A stretch of DNA of 36,088 nucleotides from the NCBI GenBank assembly GCA_964506185.1, contig CAZDKL010000015.1:1-36088 (forward strand), written 5' to 3'. This DNA comes from UBA2144 sp964506185 (GTDB lineage Bacteria > Patescibacteriota > Gracilibacteria > Peribacterales > Peribacteraceae). Positions 1 through 8,017 of this stretch are shown here, piece after piece. The notes beneath the pieces were generated by a model. It was not told the origin of the DNA and ran no database searches. It saw only the letters and a program-made list of their open reading frames with translations. The position numbers were made by a program, and so were the translations under genes. Position 1 is the first letter of the stretch; each line of letters begins with the position of its first letter.

Positions 1-85
1 GAAACTCTTCCTCCGCCAGCTTACGCAGGCGGATTCTCGAAGGAATGTTAAAAGGGCGCGTAGCGCCCGTGTTAATTGTCGACTG

Positions 86-706
86 TTATCCCTTATGCTG
101 CGGCCTGTGCCTGTCTTTTACTCTTCCATCTTCATGAATCGGAAGAGGAAATTCTTTAATAACTTTTTCCAGCTTATCCATGAGTTTAGCCGGATCATCG
201 TCCATCACCATGTTAGGCGGGATTTTTCTTAGACACAGTTCTTCAATAACATAAGGAACCGAGTTGCTGATTCCTCCCGTATTTGTAAGAACTCCATAAG
301 GACGTCCTTCGTCATACGCAATTGTAAGCTCGTTTAAAGTTCCAACTCCTCCTCCGACAAACACAACGCCATCGGAAGATCTGATGTTGATTATATCGCG
401 CTCCATGAATCCCTGACCCGTGTAGATAATCATATCATGCTCATGCGGAGAGTTGTACTCATGCATGTGCTCATAGAATGAGAAAGCGGGAGAAATTCCC
501 ATAGTGAAAGCATCTGTTTCTTTTGCTCCCATTAACGCATCATTTGGCAAACCTGGACATGCACCGTTGATAAATATGTGGTCACGTTTGCCGATCTCCT
601 TTCCAAGTTCACGTGCCATTTCACGTGCGTGAGGATCTTCTATCTGAGGTCCGCTTGCGCTTCCCATTACTCCAATTTTTAGTTTGTGATTGTGCTTATC
701 AGTCAT
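86..706 (-). CDS. LOG-family (SLOG superfamily) nucleotide-binding protein
   Basis: A 206-residue Rossmann-type protein of the LOG/'lysine decarboxylase-like' group. The glycine-rich N-terminal strand (KIGVMGSASG, residues 10-19) and the VGGGVGTLNE motif (about 117-126) match the family signature PGGxGTxxE, and the preceding ERDIINIRSSD supplies the conserved Arg. Characterised LOG proteins release cytokinin bases from nucleotide monophosphates, but in bacteria lacking cytokinin pathways the substrate is usually unknown, so I name only the family. The first Gly-Gly context is VGGG rather than PGG, which suggests a TIGR00725-like branch rather than true LOG. The ATG lies 7 nt after a TATAAT box, so the mRNA is probably leaderless. 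The small acidic protein gene is 32 bp upstream on the same strand. Family confident, function not. Confidence 0.8.
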   Translation of the reverse strand: MTDKHNHKLKIGVMGSASGPQIEDPHAREMARELGKEIGKRDHIFINGACPGLPNDALMGAKETDAFTMGISPAFSFYEHMHEYNSPHEHDMIIYTGQGFMERDIINIRSSDGVVFVGGGVGTLNELTIAYDEGRPYGVLTNTGGISNSVPYVIEELCLRKIPPNMVMDDDPAKLMDKLEKVIKEFPLPIHEDGRVKDRHRPQHKG

Positions 707-713
707 GGTAAAT

Positions 714-719
714 ATTATA
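714..719 (-). promoter_or_regulatory. -10 box for the LOG-family gene
   Basis: The minus strand reads TATAAT, 7 nt before the ATG at 706. No good -35 box is visible. The spacing implies an essentially leaderless transcript. Confidence 0.45.
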
Positions 720-738
720 AAGAAATATTAGTTTAATA

Positions 739-927
739 TCAGTAGTCTTCGTCATCATCTCCATCATCGTCATCATCAAAACGAGACATATCCATTTCCA
801 TCTGCATGTATTGATTGCCTGATTCAAATTCAACATTAACTGCAGGATACTTGCTCATTCCATCGGGAGGAACAACTGCGACCCATATAAAGAGGCCTAG
901 GAAGAGGAAGAATGTTGGATATCTCAT
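739..927 (-). CDS. small membrane-anchored protein with poly-acidic C-terminus
   Basis: A 62-residue protein of unknown function. It has one hydrophobic N-terminal segment (residues about 4-20, FFLFLGLFIWVAVV), a short polar middle and a C-terminal run made almost only of Asp/Glu (FDDDDDGDDDEDY). I chose the second in-frame ATG (927): the upstream one at 948 would put the -10 hexamer inside the coding region, whereas 927 sits 9 nt after TATAAT. The stop is TGA, evidence that TGA is not a sense codon here. It is predicted to be membrane-tethered with the acidic tail exposed; which side is unclear. It lies 32 bp upstream of the LOG gene and may be co-transcribed. Confidence 0.6.
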   Translation of the reverse strand: MRYPTFFLFLGLFIWVAVVPPDGMSKYPAVNVEFESGNQYMQMEMDMSRFDDDDDGDDDEDY

Positions 928-936
928 GTTATTAGT

Positions 937-965
937 ATTATACAACATTTATTTAGTTTAATCAA
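937..965 (-). promoter_or_regulatory. promoter of the small acidic protein gene
   Basis: The minus strand carries TTGATT, a 17-nt spacer, TATAAT, then 9 nt to the ATG at 927. This is one of the cleanest sigma70-like promoters in the window and decides the start codon. Confidence 0.7.
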
Positions 966-1008
966 TTCCTCATTTATGACCATATTTGAGGCCATATCAA
1001 GAATTACT

Positions 1009-1076
1009 AACCCTCACCCCCTTTTCAATTCCCCCCTCTCCCTGAAAGGGAGAGGGGGGTTTGGGGGGCGAGGGTT
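1009..1076. repeat. GC-rich nested inverted repeat
   Basis: Perfect 13-bp arms CCCCCCTCTCCCT / AGGGAGAGGGGGG (1031-1043, 1047-1059) with a 3-nt loop are enclosed by AACCCTC (1009-1015) and GAGGGTT (1070-1076). A related element lies at 6621-6660. Such CCCTCACCC...GGGTGAGGG elements are common dispersed repeats in bacterial intergenic DNA. Confidence 0.75.
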
Positions 1077-1130
1077 TAAGATTTTCTCCAAGACTAGCCA
1101 AAATCTTTGCACCACCCTAAACTGCCACCG

Positions 1131-1967
1131 ATGTGGTTTCCCTTGGCACTTGGATCGGCGGTCTTGTACTCATTCATGTGGCTTCTGGCCAGAGGCAGCA
1201 GAGGCCTGCCTTCATCCGTAGTTACCGCTATAAACGTCTGTTGGGGGCCTTTTTTGCTCATTTGCTTTCTGCCATTCGTGGAGTTCCCATGGGACAAGTT
1301 GTGGTGGTACGGATATTTGATATTTCCATGGGTGTTGATGCCGCTCTCCGCTTGGATACTTACTCACGCATGCCAGAGGATAGATGTTACGGTGATTAAT
1401 CCCCTATCTGCTTTGTCCACAATCGCAGCTCTTCTAACTTCTGTCGCTCTTTTTTCCAGATCGTTTCATCACATACACATACTTGGAATTGTGATTATTA
1501 CAACGGGACTTCTATTTCTTTATCATAATCGTTGGCAGGCATGGAAGGACATGTGGCTCTGGCTCTCCATACTTGCAGTAATTTTTATGGGCGCAAATGC
1601 ATCCGTTTTAAAAGAAGTAATTGAAGTGTTCCCGCACCCGATTGCAATCCTTGCAATTGGAGAAACCGGAGCATTTATATTTTTAACCTCGCTCTCTGCC
1701 AGGAAAGATTGGAAAACCATCAGATGGACCAAGCGCAACATACTATTAGTAAGCACTTTTTCGACAATCGTATTCGTTCAGGCAATCCTAATATTCTTCG
1801 CACTGGCCTTGGGACCTGCTCCGCACATTATTGCAATTAAGAGAACATCAATACTTCTTGCGGCGCTTGGGGGATATTTTATTTTTAAGGAGAACAATCA
1901 ATCTCTAATTCGTCTAGTGATGTCCTGTGTGGTGGTGGTAGCAGGAGCGATTCTTATAAACATTTAA
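1131..1967 (+). CDS. EamA/DMT-family transporter
   Basis: A 278-residue integral membrane protein with about ten hydrophobic helices arranged as two tandem halves, as expected for the drug/metabolite transporter superfamily (EamA, usually 280-300 residues). The first helix begins directly at MWFPLALGSAVLYSF, and the last (VVVVAGAILINI) ends at the C-terminus. I chose ATG 1131 rather than the in-frame TTG at 1107, because helix 1 starts right there and the TTG version adds a non-hydrophobic HHPKLPP stretch. No ribosome-binding site is visible. Substrates of this family cannot be read from sequence; export of small metabolites is the usual assumption. It converges on mltG with a hairpin between them. 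Confidence 0.8.
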   Translation: MWFPLALGSAVLYSFMWLLARGSRGLPSSVVTAINVCWGPFLLICFLPFVEFPWDKLWWYGYLIFPWVLMPLSAWILTHACQRIDVTVINPLSALSTIAALLTSVALFSRSFHHIHILGIVIITTGLLFLYHNRWQAWKDMWLWLSILAVIFMGANASVLKEVIEVFPHPIAILAIGETGAFIFLTSLSARKDWKTIRWTKRNILLVSTFSTIVFVQAILIFFALALGPAPHIIAIKRTSILLAALGGYFIFKENNQSLIRLVMSCVVVVAGAILINI

Positions 1968-2036
1968 TGAATAATGAATAGTTAAAAATGAATAATTATA
2001 AGGAAATTATTAATTATTCATTCTTCATTATTCATT
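1966..2036. terminator. heptamer-built inverted repeat between convergent genes
   Basis: AATGAATAATGAA (1966-1978) pairs perfectly with TTCATTATTCATT (2024-2036), and ATGAATAATTA (1988-1998) with TAATTATTCAT (2011-2021). Both arms are made of 7-nt units (ATGAATA and variants). It sits between the convergent transporter and mltG stops and probably serves both as a transcript end, although there is no clean U-tract. Confidence 0.5.
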
Positions 2037-3036
2037 TTATGTAATCAATCCTATTTAAATTATGCTCATTGTTTGTCTTGGCATAATGAATTTTTCCATC
2101 GTCCCCGTGCAGATAGTACCAATACTCCGAGTCTTCCGGAAAAAGTGTTGCTCTTATGCTTTTCTCTCCCGGACTTGCGATGGGGCCCGGAGGTAAACCT
2201 TTGAATTTGCGTGTGTTATAAGGAGAATTCGTATTAAGATCAGCGACAGTAATCGCACCTGTTGGCTTATTTATTATATATCTGACCGTGGCATCAACCC
2301 CCAATCCCATTCCTGCATCAAACCTCTTCCATAATATTCCGGATATGACAGGGCGCTCATCATCGGACAAAGCCTCTTCCTCGATTAACGAAGCCATTGA
2401 TATTATTTGATGGAGACTATACTTAGAATTTTTTAATTGCTCCGGGAAAGCTTCTAGCACTCTTTTTCTAAAAGTACCAAGCATACGCTCAATAAAGAAC
2501 TTTGGAACAAACTCTTCAACTTCTATGTAATAAGTTTCTGGAAATAAATAACCTTCTAACTTTCCTCCTCTTTCCGCTTGGCCCTGACCTGATGGAAGAA
2601 ACTCAAACGTTTCAAAATCACATTCACTTGCGCACTTTATAATCTCCCCTTCTTCAATTACTCCTTTCTTCGTAAGAAGTTCATCAATTTCTTTAACCGT
2701 AAAGCCTTCCGGAATTGTGATGATCATTTCTTCTGCAATCCCATGCTTAAGGACCTCAACAATTTCTGCAATGTTCATTGAAGGTCTTATTACGAATTTT
2801 CCAGCTTCCAAATTTTTCTCCGCGCCATGAATCTTGGTAAATATCATGAACGCTCTTGGCGATCTGATTAGATTTTGTTTTTCCAAATGTTCAGCAATTG
2901 ATCTAACTGACATGCCGGATTCAATTTTTACAGCCCTTCTGTCATCACTTTTTGAATCAACAGGTCGTTGAACAAGTTTGTACCAGGAAAAGACTCCCAC
3001 TATTATGACAAGAACAATTATCAACAATTTTTTCAT
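2032..3036 (-). CDS. mltG: endolytic murein transglycosylase MltG (YceG-like)
   Basis: 334 residues, close to E. coli MltG (340). MltG cleaves nascent glycan strands in the membrane and sets glycan length. Visible features: an N-terminal membrane anchor (MKKLLIIVLVIIVGVFSW), a LysM-like segment (SGMSVRSIAEHLEKQNLI), the LEGYLFPETYY motif, and ASLIEEEA with its first Glu at about residue 219, matching the catalytic Glu in the ASIVEKET motif of the family. It is followed by the conserved GVDATVRYI and SPYNTRKFKGLPPGPIASPG segments. The start is set at the ATG (3036) opening the anchor helix; an upstream ATG at 3072 would add 12 residues without support. It fits with the RlpA-like and 3D-domain enzymes a few kb away. 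Confidence 0.93.
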   Translation of the reverse strand: MKKLLIIVLVIIVGVFSWYKLVQRPVDSKSDDRRAVKIESGMSVRSIAEHLEKQNLIRSPRAFMIFTKIHGAEKNLEAGKFVIRPSMNIAEIVEVLKHGIAEEMIITIPEGFTVKEIDELLTKKGVIEEGEIIKCASECDFETFEFLPSGQGQAERGGKLEGYLFPETYYIEVEEFVPKFFIERMLGTFRKRVLEAFPEQLKNSKYSLHQIISMASLIEEEALSDDERPVISGILWKRFDAGMGLGVDATVRYIINKPTGAITVADLNTNSPYNTRKFKGLPPGPIASPGEKSIRATLFPEDSEYWYYLHGDDGKIHYAKTNNEHNLNRIDYIK

Positions 3037-3086
3037 CGGACTAAAGCTAACGAAAAACTTATTAAATATCAAACTATATGGTTAGA

Positions 3087-3110
3087 CCCCGCCGCGTGAA
3101 AGCGACGGGG
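3087..3110 (-). terminator. GC-rich hairpin after the small two-helix gene
   Basis: CCCCG...CGGGG with an inner CGC/GCG and a GTGAAA loop, about 20 bp past the stop at 3133. It has no long U-tract on the minus strand, so termination is plausible but not certain. Confidence 0.5.
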
Positions 3111-3132
3111 CCATTCAGACTCGGATTCAGAC

Positions 3133-3357
3133 TCAACCCGCCAGGTATTTACTGATCGGGTCGGTAATGTTTTCCAGGTACGCCGCGCACGAAGCTAGTA
3201 GCACAACACCGCTGCAAATGCAGGCGGCTATGCTCGCATATTTGCCCTTGCGGCTGGGCGAAAATACGCTTCCCAGAAACGTGGCACCAAAGAGTCCCAA
3301 CACAACAAGAAACGTGGCGAGATCGCCAGTAACAGCAGCGGAGACGTTATCCAACAT
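3133..3357 (-). CDS. small two-helix membrane protein (cassette A)
   Basis: A 74-residue protein of unknown function with two hydrophobic segments (about 12-34 and 43-62) joined by a short basic loop, SPSRKGKY. The topology resembles VirB2/TrbC pilins, but there is no signal peptide and the sequence does not match the three pilin-like genes in this window. It stands out from its neighbours: codons are more GC-rich, it has a leader of about 45 nt, and a purine run (AAAGGGG) lies 7 nt before the ATG inside CCC-GAAA-GGG. A GC hairpin follows the gene. It ends with TGA. Together these suggest an acquired or separately regulated unit, like the genes at 15703 and 25439. Confidence 0.6.
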   Translation of the reverse strand: MLDNVSAAVTGDLATFLVVLGLFGATFLGSVFSPSRKGKYASIAACICSGVVLLASCAAYLENITDPISKYLAG

Positions 3358-3408
3358 TATCTGCCCCTTTCGGGTTAGAGGTGACTGAAAGATCGAACCT
3401 GAATTATT

Positions 3409-3436
3409 ATTATAGCATATTTTAGGATTTTTACAA
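3409..3436 (-). promoter_or_regulatory. promoter of cassette A
   Basis: TTGTAA, 16 nt, then TATAAT on the minus strand with an extended -10 (TGC before TATAAT). It gives a leader of roughly 45 nt, unlike the leaderless neighbours. Confidence 0.6.
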
Positions 3437-3486
3437 TCTGTTAAAAAGCCTTCAAACCCTTTTCAAAAGCTCATTGCAATTGATAT

Positions 3487-3509
3487 CTAAGTTCTAAGTT
3501 CTAAGTTCT
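3487..3509. repeat. heptamer array (CTAAGTT)3
   Basis: Three perfect CTAAGTT units plus CT touch the 3' end of the ybaB gene. The same heptamer recurs near 8359 and at 29059-29093. Confidence 0.8.
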
Positions 3510-3819
3510 ACTCCGACATTCCCCTCAATCCAGCCTCAGTCGGCATACCCATATCTCCCATAATCCCCTGCATCTTCTCGGAGGCAACGACCTGAGCTTT
3601 GCTGAGAGCTCTATTGAGCGCATCTTTGAGTAACTCAGGAATCTTCTCCCTTGGGACCTCATCAGCAATTTCAATCGAAACTATATCCTGCTCCGCATTT
3701 ACGATGACTTTTACGCCCTGCGCTTCCGCTTCTACCTGAATTTTTTTAAGCTCCTTCTTCATTTTTTTCGCCTGCTTCTGGAGCTTGAACATGTCCCGTG
3801 CTTGAGATAGTGAAACCAT
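3508..3819 (-). CDS. ybaB: YbaB/EbfC nucleoid-associated protein
   Basis: 103 residues, the normal size for YbaB/EbfC (about 100-110). These are homodimeric DNA-binding proteins associated with the nucleoid and often linked to recombination functions (dnaX-ybaB-recR in many genomes). Seen here: a long N-terminal helix rich in Lys/Glu (KLQKQAKKMKKELKKIQVEAE), a three-stranded sheet (GVKVIVNAEQDIVSIEIADE) and a C-terminal helix with KAQVVASEKMQGIMG. The ATG at 3819 is chosen over 3837 because a CATAAT -10-like box lies 9 nt before it. dnaX and recR are not adjacent. Confidence 0.88.
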   Translation of the reverse strand: MVSLSQARDMFKLQKQAKKMKKELKKIQVEAEAQGVKVIVNAEQDIVSIEIADEVPREKIPELLKDALNRALSKAQVVASEKMQGIMGDMGMPTEAGLRGMSE

Positions 3820-3828
3820 AACGCAAGT

Positions 3829-3834
3829 ATTATG
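3829..3834 (-). promoter_or_regulatory. -10-like box for ybaB
   Basis: CATAAT preceded by TG, 9 nt before the ATG at 3819. The -35 is weak. Confidence 0.35.
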
Positions 3835-3859
3835 CATTAATCGTTAAGTTTCAAGTATT

Positions 3860-3898
3860 CTAACCTGCTATTCCAATCCTATCCTCAATCTCCTGATC
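3860..3898 (-). pseudogene. orphan second copy of the ATPase C-terminal tail
   Basis: The minus strand encodes DQEIEDRIGIAG followed by TAG, the same 12 residues that end the ATPase gene just upstream (stop at 3941). Ten of the 13 codons, including the stop, are spelled differently, all synonymously. The copy is in frame with the ATPase stop, 26 codons beyond it, with no stop between. It looks like the last remnant of a diverged tandem paralogue, or a readthrough extension. Confidence 0.7.
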
Positions 3899-3901
3899 GA
3901 T

Positions 3902-3919
3902 CCTTCGACTACGCTCAGG
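3902..3919. repeat. CTGAGC..AGTCGAAG dispersed element
   Basis: The minus strand reads CCTGAGCGTAGTCGAAGG, lying between the ATPase stop and the orphan tail. Related elements lie at 28170-28203, 29893-29929 and, in frame, inside the gene at 12221-14506. Confidence 0.7.
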
Positions 3920-3940
3920 ATCTCTATGCAAATAATTGTA

Positions 3941-6544
3941 TTAACCAGCAATACCTATGCGATCTTCGATTTCTTGATCGACGAATACCTTCTTTCGACC
4001 ATACTTCATTCTGCTGTACTCCTTTATAAGTCCTGCAAGCTTGTCGTTGCGATCCGACTCATCATAGATTGTCGTCAAAGAGAATGGACGAGACTGAACG
4101 TTGTTGATGTTGAGCTTTGTGTATGCAGAGAAGTTTGGAATTCCGATAACATCTTGTTCGGATAGAACCGGAGCGTATTCCTTCGCCATGTATTCCGAGT
4201 CTTCCGCACCGATCTTGAAGCTCATGATAGTACCGACGTTACCAAAGATTGCGTCTCTCATTTGAGTACTCGAATCTCCGTAACCGGAAGTTTTTCCTAC
4301 TAATTGTCCTATGTACTGGTGAGCCATGATAAGCGCAAGCTCATATTTTCTGGCCTCGGAAAGAATTGTAACGAATGCATCCGTAACGAAGTTCTGGAAC
4401 TCATCGACGTACAGGTAGAAACGTTGTCTTTCTTCTCGCGGTATGTCGGCTCGCGAAAGAGCCGCCATGTTGATCTTGTTAACAAAGATAAGCCCAAGTA
4501 GCTGGGCATTTGTATCCCCGATTTTTCCCTTGCTCAAGTTCACAAGCAACACTTTCTTGTTATCCATAATTTCACGGATATTGAATGCACTCTTTGGTTG
4601 GCCGATTATATTCCTCATTGTTGTATTCGTGATGAATGGCCCGAACTTCGAACTGAAATACGGGATCATTTCTTCTTTTTCACGCTGTCCTGTCTTTGCC
4701 ATTTCATGTTCCCAGAAACTTCGGACTACATTGTTCCTGCATTTGGCTACTTTATATTGCTGAAACTCTTCATCAACAAACAATCGCGGAACATCCAGAA
4801 TCGTTGCTCCTTCTTCTTCGTCATCCATCAAAGTAAGACATCCGTTTCGGAAGTAGTGCTGAATTCGAGGTCCGAATATTTCGTTTCCAAAGAGTTTAAT
4901 AAAGATTTGCATGGCATCCAAAGACGCGCGGTCTTTCTCTTCTTCGGATTTTACTTCAAGCAAATTAAGCCCCATTGGTCTTCCTGCATCTGCGGGGTTG
5001 AATACAACGATATCCTTGGCACGCTCCTTTGGAGTATGCGCCAAAGCATCTTCAATCAGGTCTCCGTGAGGATCAACCATGCAGACTCCGTCTCCGTTCG
5101 CGATATCCTGCCGCGACATATACGACAAAAGCGTTGATTTACCTGAACCAGATTTTCCTATCACATAGTGATGACGCGTTCTGTCTTTCGGAATGAATCT
5201 GATTTTTGTCTCTACCCCTCTGTACTTATTGATACCAAGCACAATACCTTCTTTTGGAGGCGTAGGCGGAGGCGGCAGAACTTTGTACGTGCTCCACTGA
5301 ATAATCGGAATTTTGTTATACCTGCTATCCGGGAAGTGGAATAGACCTGCTAATTCTTTTTCTCCCATCAAACATTCATTGGAGAAGTATCCTCCAATTC
5401 TATGCTTCCATAAATTATGGAAAAACCATGCGTTCCATTTAAGCGGCATAAACGGAATGAACATCCTCTTATTCTCGAGATAGTTACCATATAGATCCTT
5501 GAACGAATTAAATGCTACCTGCATGTTATTAGTTATTTCCATAGAACGGTCATACGTTTTGCTCGATGCAAGGATCCTGATCGATGCATGGTAAAAGTTC
5601 ATACCTGCCTTTTCTCCCATTCGTTTGTAAAGCTCCTCTTCCGGCTGAAGCATCCTGACGTAACTGTCTCCACTGGAAGCACCAGGCGCATCAGTTGAAG
5701 CGGCCTTGGCAACCCCTCCAATTAAGCCCAGAAGCGGTCCGATAATTGGTACACCACTCCCCCACTTTGCTTTTTCTCCTTTGAATCTTTTGGAAGCAAA
5801 TTGCCTTGCTTTGTAAGCCCACTTGTTAGAGAAGGATGGAGTTAGAACAACTTGCACTGCAGCTTTCTCGTCTTCACCAAGTTTACTTAGAACGTTTGCA
5901 ATTCCATTCAACGGATCATCCTGCATTTCGGTATAACATCTAATCGGATAATAGAAATCTCTGCTGAATGTCATGTGATAGCCCATCAAAGCTGATCCTT
6001 TCGGACATACATCCGGCGTATCTTCCGGAGTAACTTCTGCATTCGGATAATAGGAAGTAACTTGTTTCTCGACAATCGAAGCAAGGCTTGGCTGGGTGAC
6101 TACATAAAACATCAATTGGTTTTTTTCCAGAACCATCTCGAAACTCATGATGATGTGACGGAAAAACCAGAAGTGGATCATTTGTCCGAAGTTCAGATTT
6201 CTTACTTCCCACAAAGCACGGAACAGCTGTTCCATTATTGCAATCTTTTCCCGAAAGTCCTTCTCGGTTCTCTTATCCTGATCTATCTTGCTATCTCCTC
6301 GCGGAAGAATGACTTTGAGCGTGATCAATTTCTTCGACTTGTACCATTCGTAATAAAATCTACCCCAAAATCTAAACAACCTGAAGGAAATATAAATAAC
6401 TACAACCGTTATAACTGAACCTACGGGATGTTCCATTATAAATTCCCCAAGCCCAATCCAGGAACGCGGATTTATTACTGTCATAATGACAGCTACGAAT
6501 ATCCATACGAAAGGCCAGAATGCGTACCTTAGAAAGTTAAACAC
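3941..6544 (-). CDS. type IV secretion-like ATPase, HerA/TraD-VirD4 superfamily (copy 1)
   Basis: 867 residues. Two N-terminal membrane helices (about 5-25 and 40-60) are followed by an uncharacterised domain (about 70-440) and then a RecA-like motor. Walker A is GKSGSGKST (463-471); VMVDPHGDLIED follows shortly, and Walker B is LYVDEFQNF with Asp714-Glu715. The order fits conjugation-type coupling/DNA-pumping ATPases of the inner membrane, commonly annotated in CPR genomes as 'type IV secretion DNA-binding domain' proteins. No relaxase or mating-pair genes are visible, so a conjugative role is not shown. The start is GTG, directly preceded by an in-frame TAA. It is a clear paralogue of the gene at 31164. 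A duplicated tail lies just past its stop. Confidence 0.87.
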   Translation of the reverse strand: MFNFLRYAFWPFVWIFVAVIMTVINPRSWIGLGEFIMEHPVGSVITVVVIYISFRLFRFWGRFYYEWYKSKKLITLKVILPRGDSKIDQDKRTEKDFREKIAIMEQLFRALWEVRNLNFGQMIHFWFFRHIIMSFEMVLEKNQLMFYVVTQPSLASIVEKQVTSYYPNAEVTPEDTPDVCPKGSALMGYHMTFSRDFYYPIRCYTEMQDDPLNGIANVLSKLGEDEKAAVQVVLTPSFSNKWAYKARQFASKRFKGEKAKWGSGVPIIGPLLGLIGGVAKAASTDAPGASSGDSYVRMLQPEEELYKRMGEKAGMNFYHASIRILASSKTYDRSMEITNNMQVAFNSFKDLYGNYLENKRMFIPFMPLKWNAWFFHNLWKHRIGGYFSNECLMGEKELAGLFHFPDSRYNKIPIIQWSTYKVLPPPPTPPKEGIVLGINKYRGVETKIRFIPKDRTRHHYVIGKSGSGKSTLLSYMSRQDIANGDGVCMVDPHGDLIEDALAHTPKERAKDIVVFNPADAGRPMGLNLLEVKSEEEKDRASLDAMQIFIKLFGNEIFGPRIQHYFRNGCLTLMDDEEEGATILDVPRLFVDEEFQQYKVAKCRNNVVRSFWEHEMAKTGQREKEEMIPYFSSKFGPFITNTTMRNIIGQPKSAFNIREIMDNKKVLLVNLSKGKIGDTNAQLLGLIFVNKINMAALSRADIPREERQRFYLYVDEFQNFVTDAFVTILSEARKYELALIMAHQYIGQLVGKTSGYGDSSTQMRDAIFGNVGTIMSFKIGAEDSEYMAKEYAPVLSEQDVIGIPNFSAYTKLNINNVQSRPFSLTTIYDESDRNDKLAGLIKEYSRMKYGRKKVFVDQEIEDRIGIAG

Positions 6545-6794
6545 TTATAAATAATGGATAATGAACTAAAGCATCATTTCCATGTAAGACTATATCTACA
6601 TAATTAGCAGTTTCCGACTTACCTCTCCCCCTCAGAAGGGGAAGAGGGTTGGGTGAGGGACGATCAGGGAAGATTAACTGAGCCATTCGTAAGTCTTATC
6701 AGGAAGGGTAAATATAATCATACAATCCTTATATACTAGCACAAATCTGATATTTACGGTAGGGGTTGACCCTGATCTATTTATGTTGGTTGCT
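6545..6794. other. 250-bp spacer with inverted repeat
   Basis: No gene seen. It holds a GC-rich inverted repeat at 6621-6660 (CTCTCCCC / GGGGAAGAG followed by GGGTTGGGTGAGGG), related to 1009-1076. The rest is AT-rich and I recognise nothing in it. Confidence 0.6.
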
Positions 6795-7841
6795 TTAATT
6801 ATTGCAATCTCCAACCATCATCCTCATTTCTCTTATTCTTCCCTCTTTTGTACCCACTAAAATCTTATATTCTCCCATCTTTGAAGGGATAAAATGAAAT
6901 CTGTCTTTCGGTCCTACAAAATCCTGCATTCGTACAAAATTTCCATCGGGATACTTAATTCCTCTGACTACAAAAAACTTATTAGCACCCAAAGAAACTT
7001 GCTTACCAGCAGTCCAAGTGTGAGGAACTCCACGATGGAATCTGACTTGCTTTGTGATTCTCTTTTGGAACCTTCTGGTCTCCTGAACACATTTGTCCAC
7101 ATACGAATTATCCCCAAGTCTCTGGAAAGTTGCTTTTAGTACACCCTGACCTAAGGGAGCAATCTCCCTGAATGCAGCAAGACTTAAATCCATGTTTCTG
7201 CCATCAACATAAGGACCACGATCATTAATTCTGACAGTAACGCTTTTTCTGTTATCAACATTAGTTACTTTGACCAAAGTATTGTGCGGGAGCGATCGAT
7301 GTGCAGCAGTTATGTCGTGCATATCAAAAGTTTCGCCAAAGGCTGTTCCATTCCCATGAAAATCATCTGCGTAATAGCTGACTAAGTGAATTTGCTCCAT
7401 CAACTTAGAATCTAATTTGCGCGCAAGTTTGATTACATCGGTTTGTGTAATGTGAGTGGTACTGAAGTTATCTTGAAATTCAATAATCGGATATTCAGCA
7501 AGCATTCCTGCAATGTTTTCCCTTCCCATGATATGCAAATCATCTCTGACATTTCTGGATCTAAATAACCACAAAAGAGCATCTTCCATGTTCAAAGAAG
7601 AATCAGGATCGAACTTTTTAGCCTCATCAATAATCCCTCGCATAGCAGCATATGTAATCTCTGTGTAACCATAATCTTCTTTTTGAACATCTCTGAATAC
7701 TGGCTCACGCGGTTCAAAAGCAGAACGCTGAATGCTGTTCCAAATAATTAGGAAGCCATCACGCCTCGAAATGAAGCCTTCTTCTGCAAAAACAGAAGCG
7801 GGTACAGCAAGCGTAACAATGAACAGAATTATTCTGTGCAT
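6795..7841 (-). CDS. secreted RlpA-like double-psi beta-barrel protein with SLH-like N-terminus
   Basis: 348 residues with a clear signal peptide (MHRIILFIVTLAVPASVFA-EE). Residues about 24-140 resemble S-layer-homology repeats (PVFRDVQKEDYGYTEITYA, then FDPDSSLNMEDALLWLFRS). The RlpA-like barrel spans about 152-242, with SYYADDFHGNGTAFGE, the INDRGPYVDGRNMDLS signature and Asp207/Asp218. RlpA proteins bind or cleave denuded peptidoglycan glycans. About 100 C-terminal residues form an unrecognised, probably beta-rich domain ending in a Cys. The SLH-like part may hold it at the cell surface. It sits between the secretion ATPase and a second wall enzyme (8366), which suggests local wall opening for an envelope machine; that link is inference. 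Confidence 0.82.
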   Translation of the reverse strand: MHRIILFIVTLAVPASVFAEEGFISRRDGFLIIWNSIQRSAFEPREPVFRDVQKEDYGYTEITYAAMRGIIDEAKKFDPDSSLNMEDALLWLFRSRNVRDDLHIMGRENIAGMLAEYPIIEFQDNFSTTHITQTDVIKLARKLDSKLMEQIHLVSYYADDFHGNGTAFGETFDMHDITAAHRSLPHNTLVKVTNVDNRKSVTVRINDRGPYVDGRNMDLSLAAFREIAPLGQGVLKATFQRLGDNSYVDKCVQETRRFQKRITKQVRFHRGVPHTWTAGKQVSLGANKFFVVRGIKYPDGNFVRMQDFVGPKDRFHFIPSKMGEYKILVGTKEGRIREMRMMVGDCNN

Positions 7842-8017
7842 GGAGAACTAGACTGAAGGAGTCAAGACTCAAGTTCAATTGACAGGTTCTGAACCATGAT
7901 TAAAAGGATTAAATGATGAACAGGATTAATGCAATTAGCTGCTTGTTTGCCAAACAAGAATGTCTTTCTTTGTAATCAAAGTAATCCTTCAATCATGTAA
8001 ATCAAGGTTCAGACAAT
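7842..8017. repeat. imperfect inverted repeat between two genes
   Basis: TGAACCATGATT near 7891 pairs imperfectly with AATCAAGGTTCA near 8002. Between them are short GGATTAA/TAATCC words. I see no gene. It resembles the low-complexity repeat spacers found elsewhere in the window. Confidence 0.45.

Noticed and set aside
1107..1130. TTG start for the transporter
   Set aside because: Adds only a polar HHPKLPP stretch before helix 1; ATG 1131 is simpler.
976..1221. Plus-strand frame before the transporter
   Set aside because: Crosses the GC-rich inverted repeat and overlaps the transporter start in another frame.
3133..3357. Fourth VirB2-like pilin
   Set aside because: Two helices but no signal peptide and none of the shared EVLLF...AKKxIIYA core.
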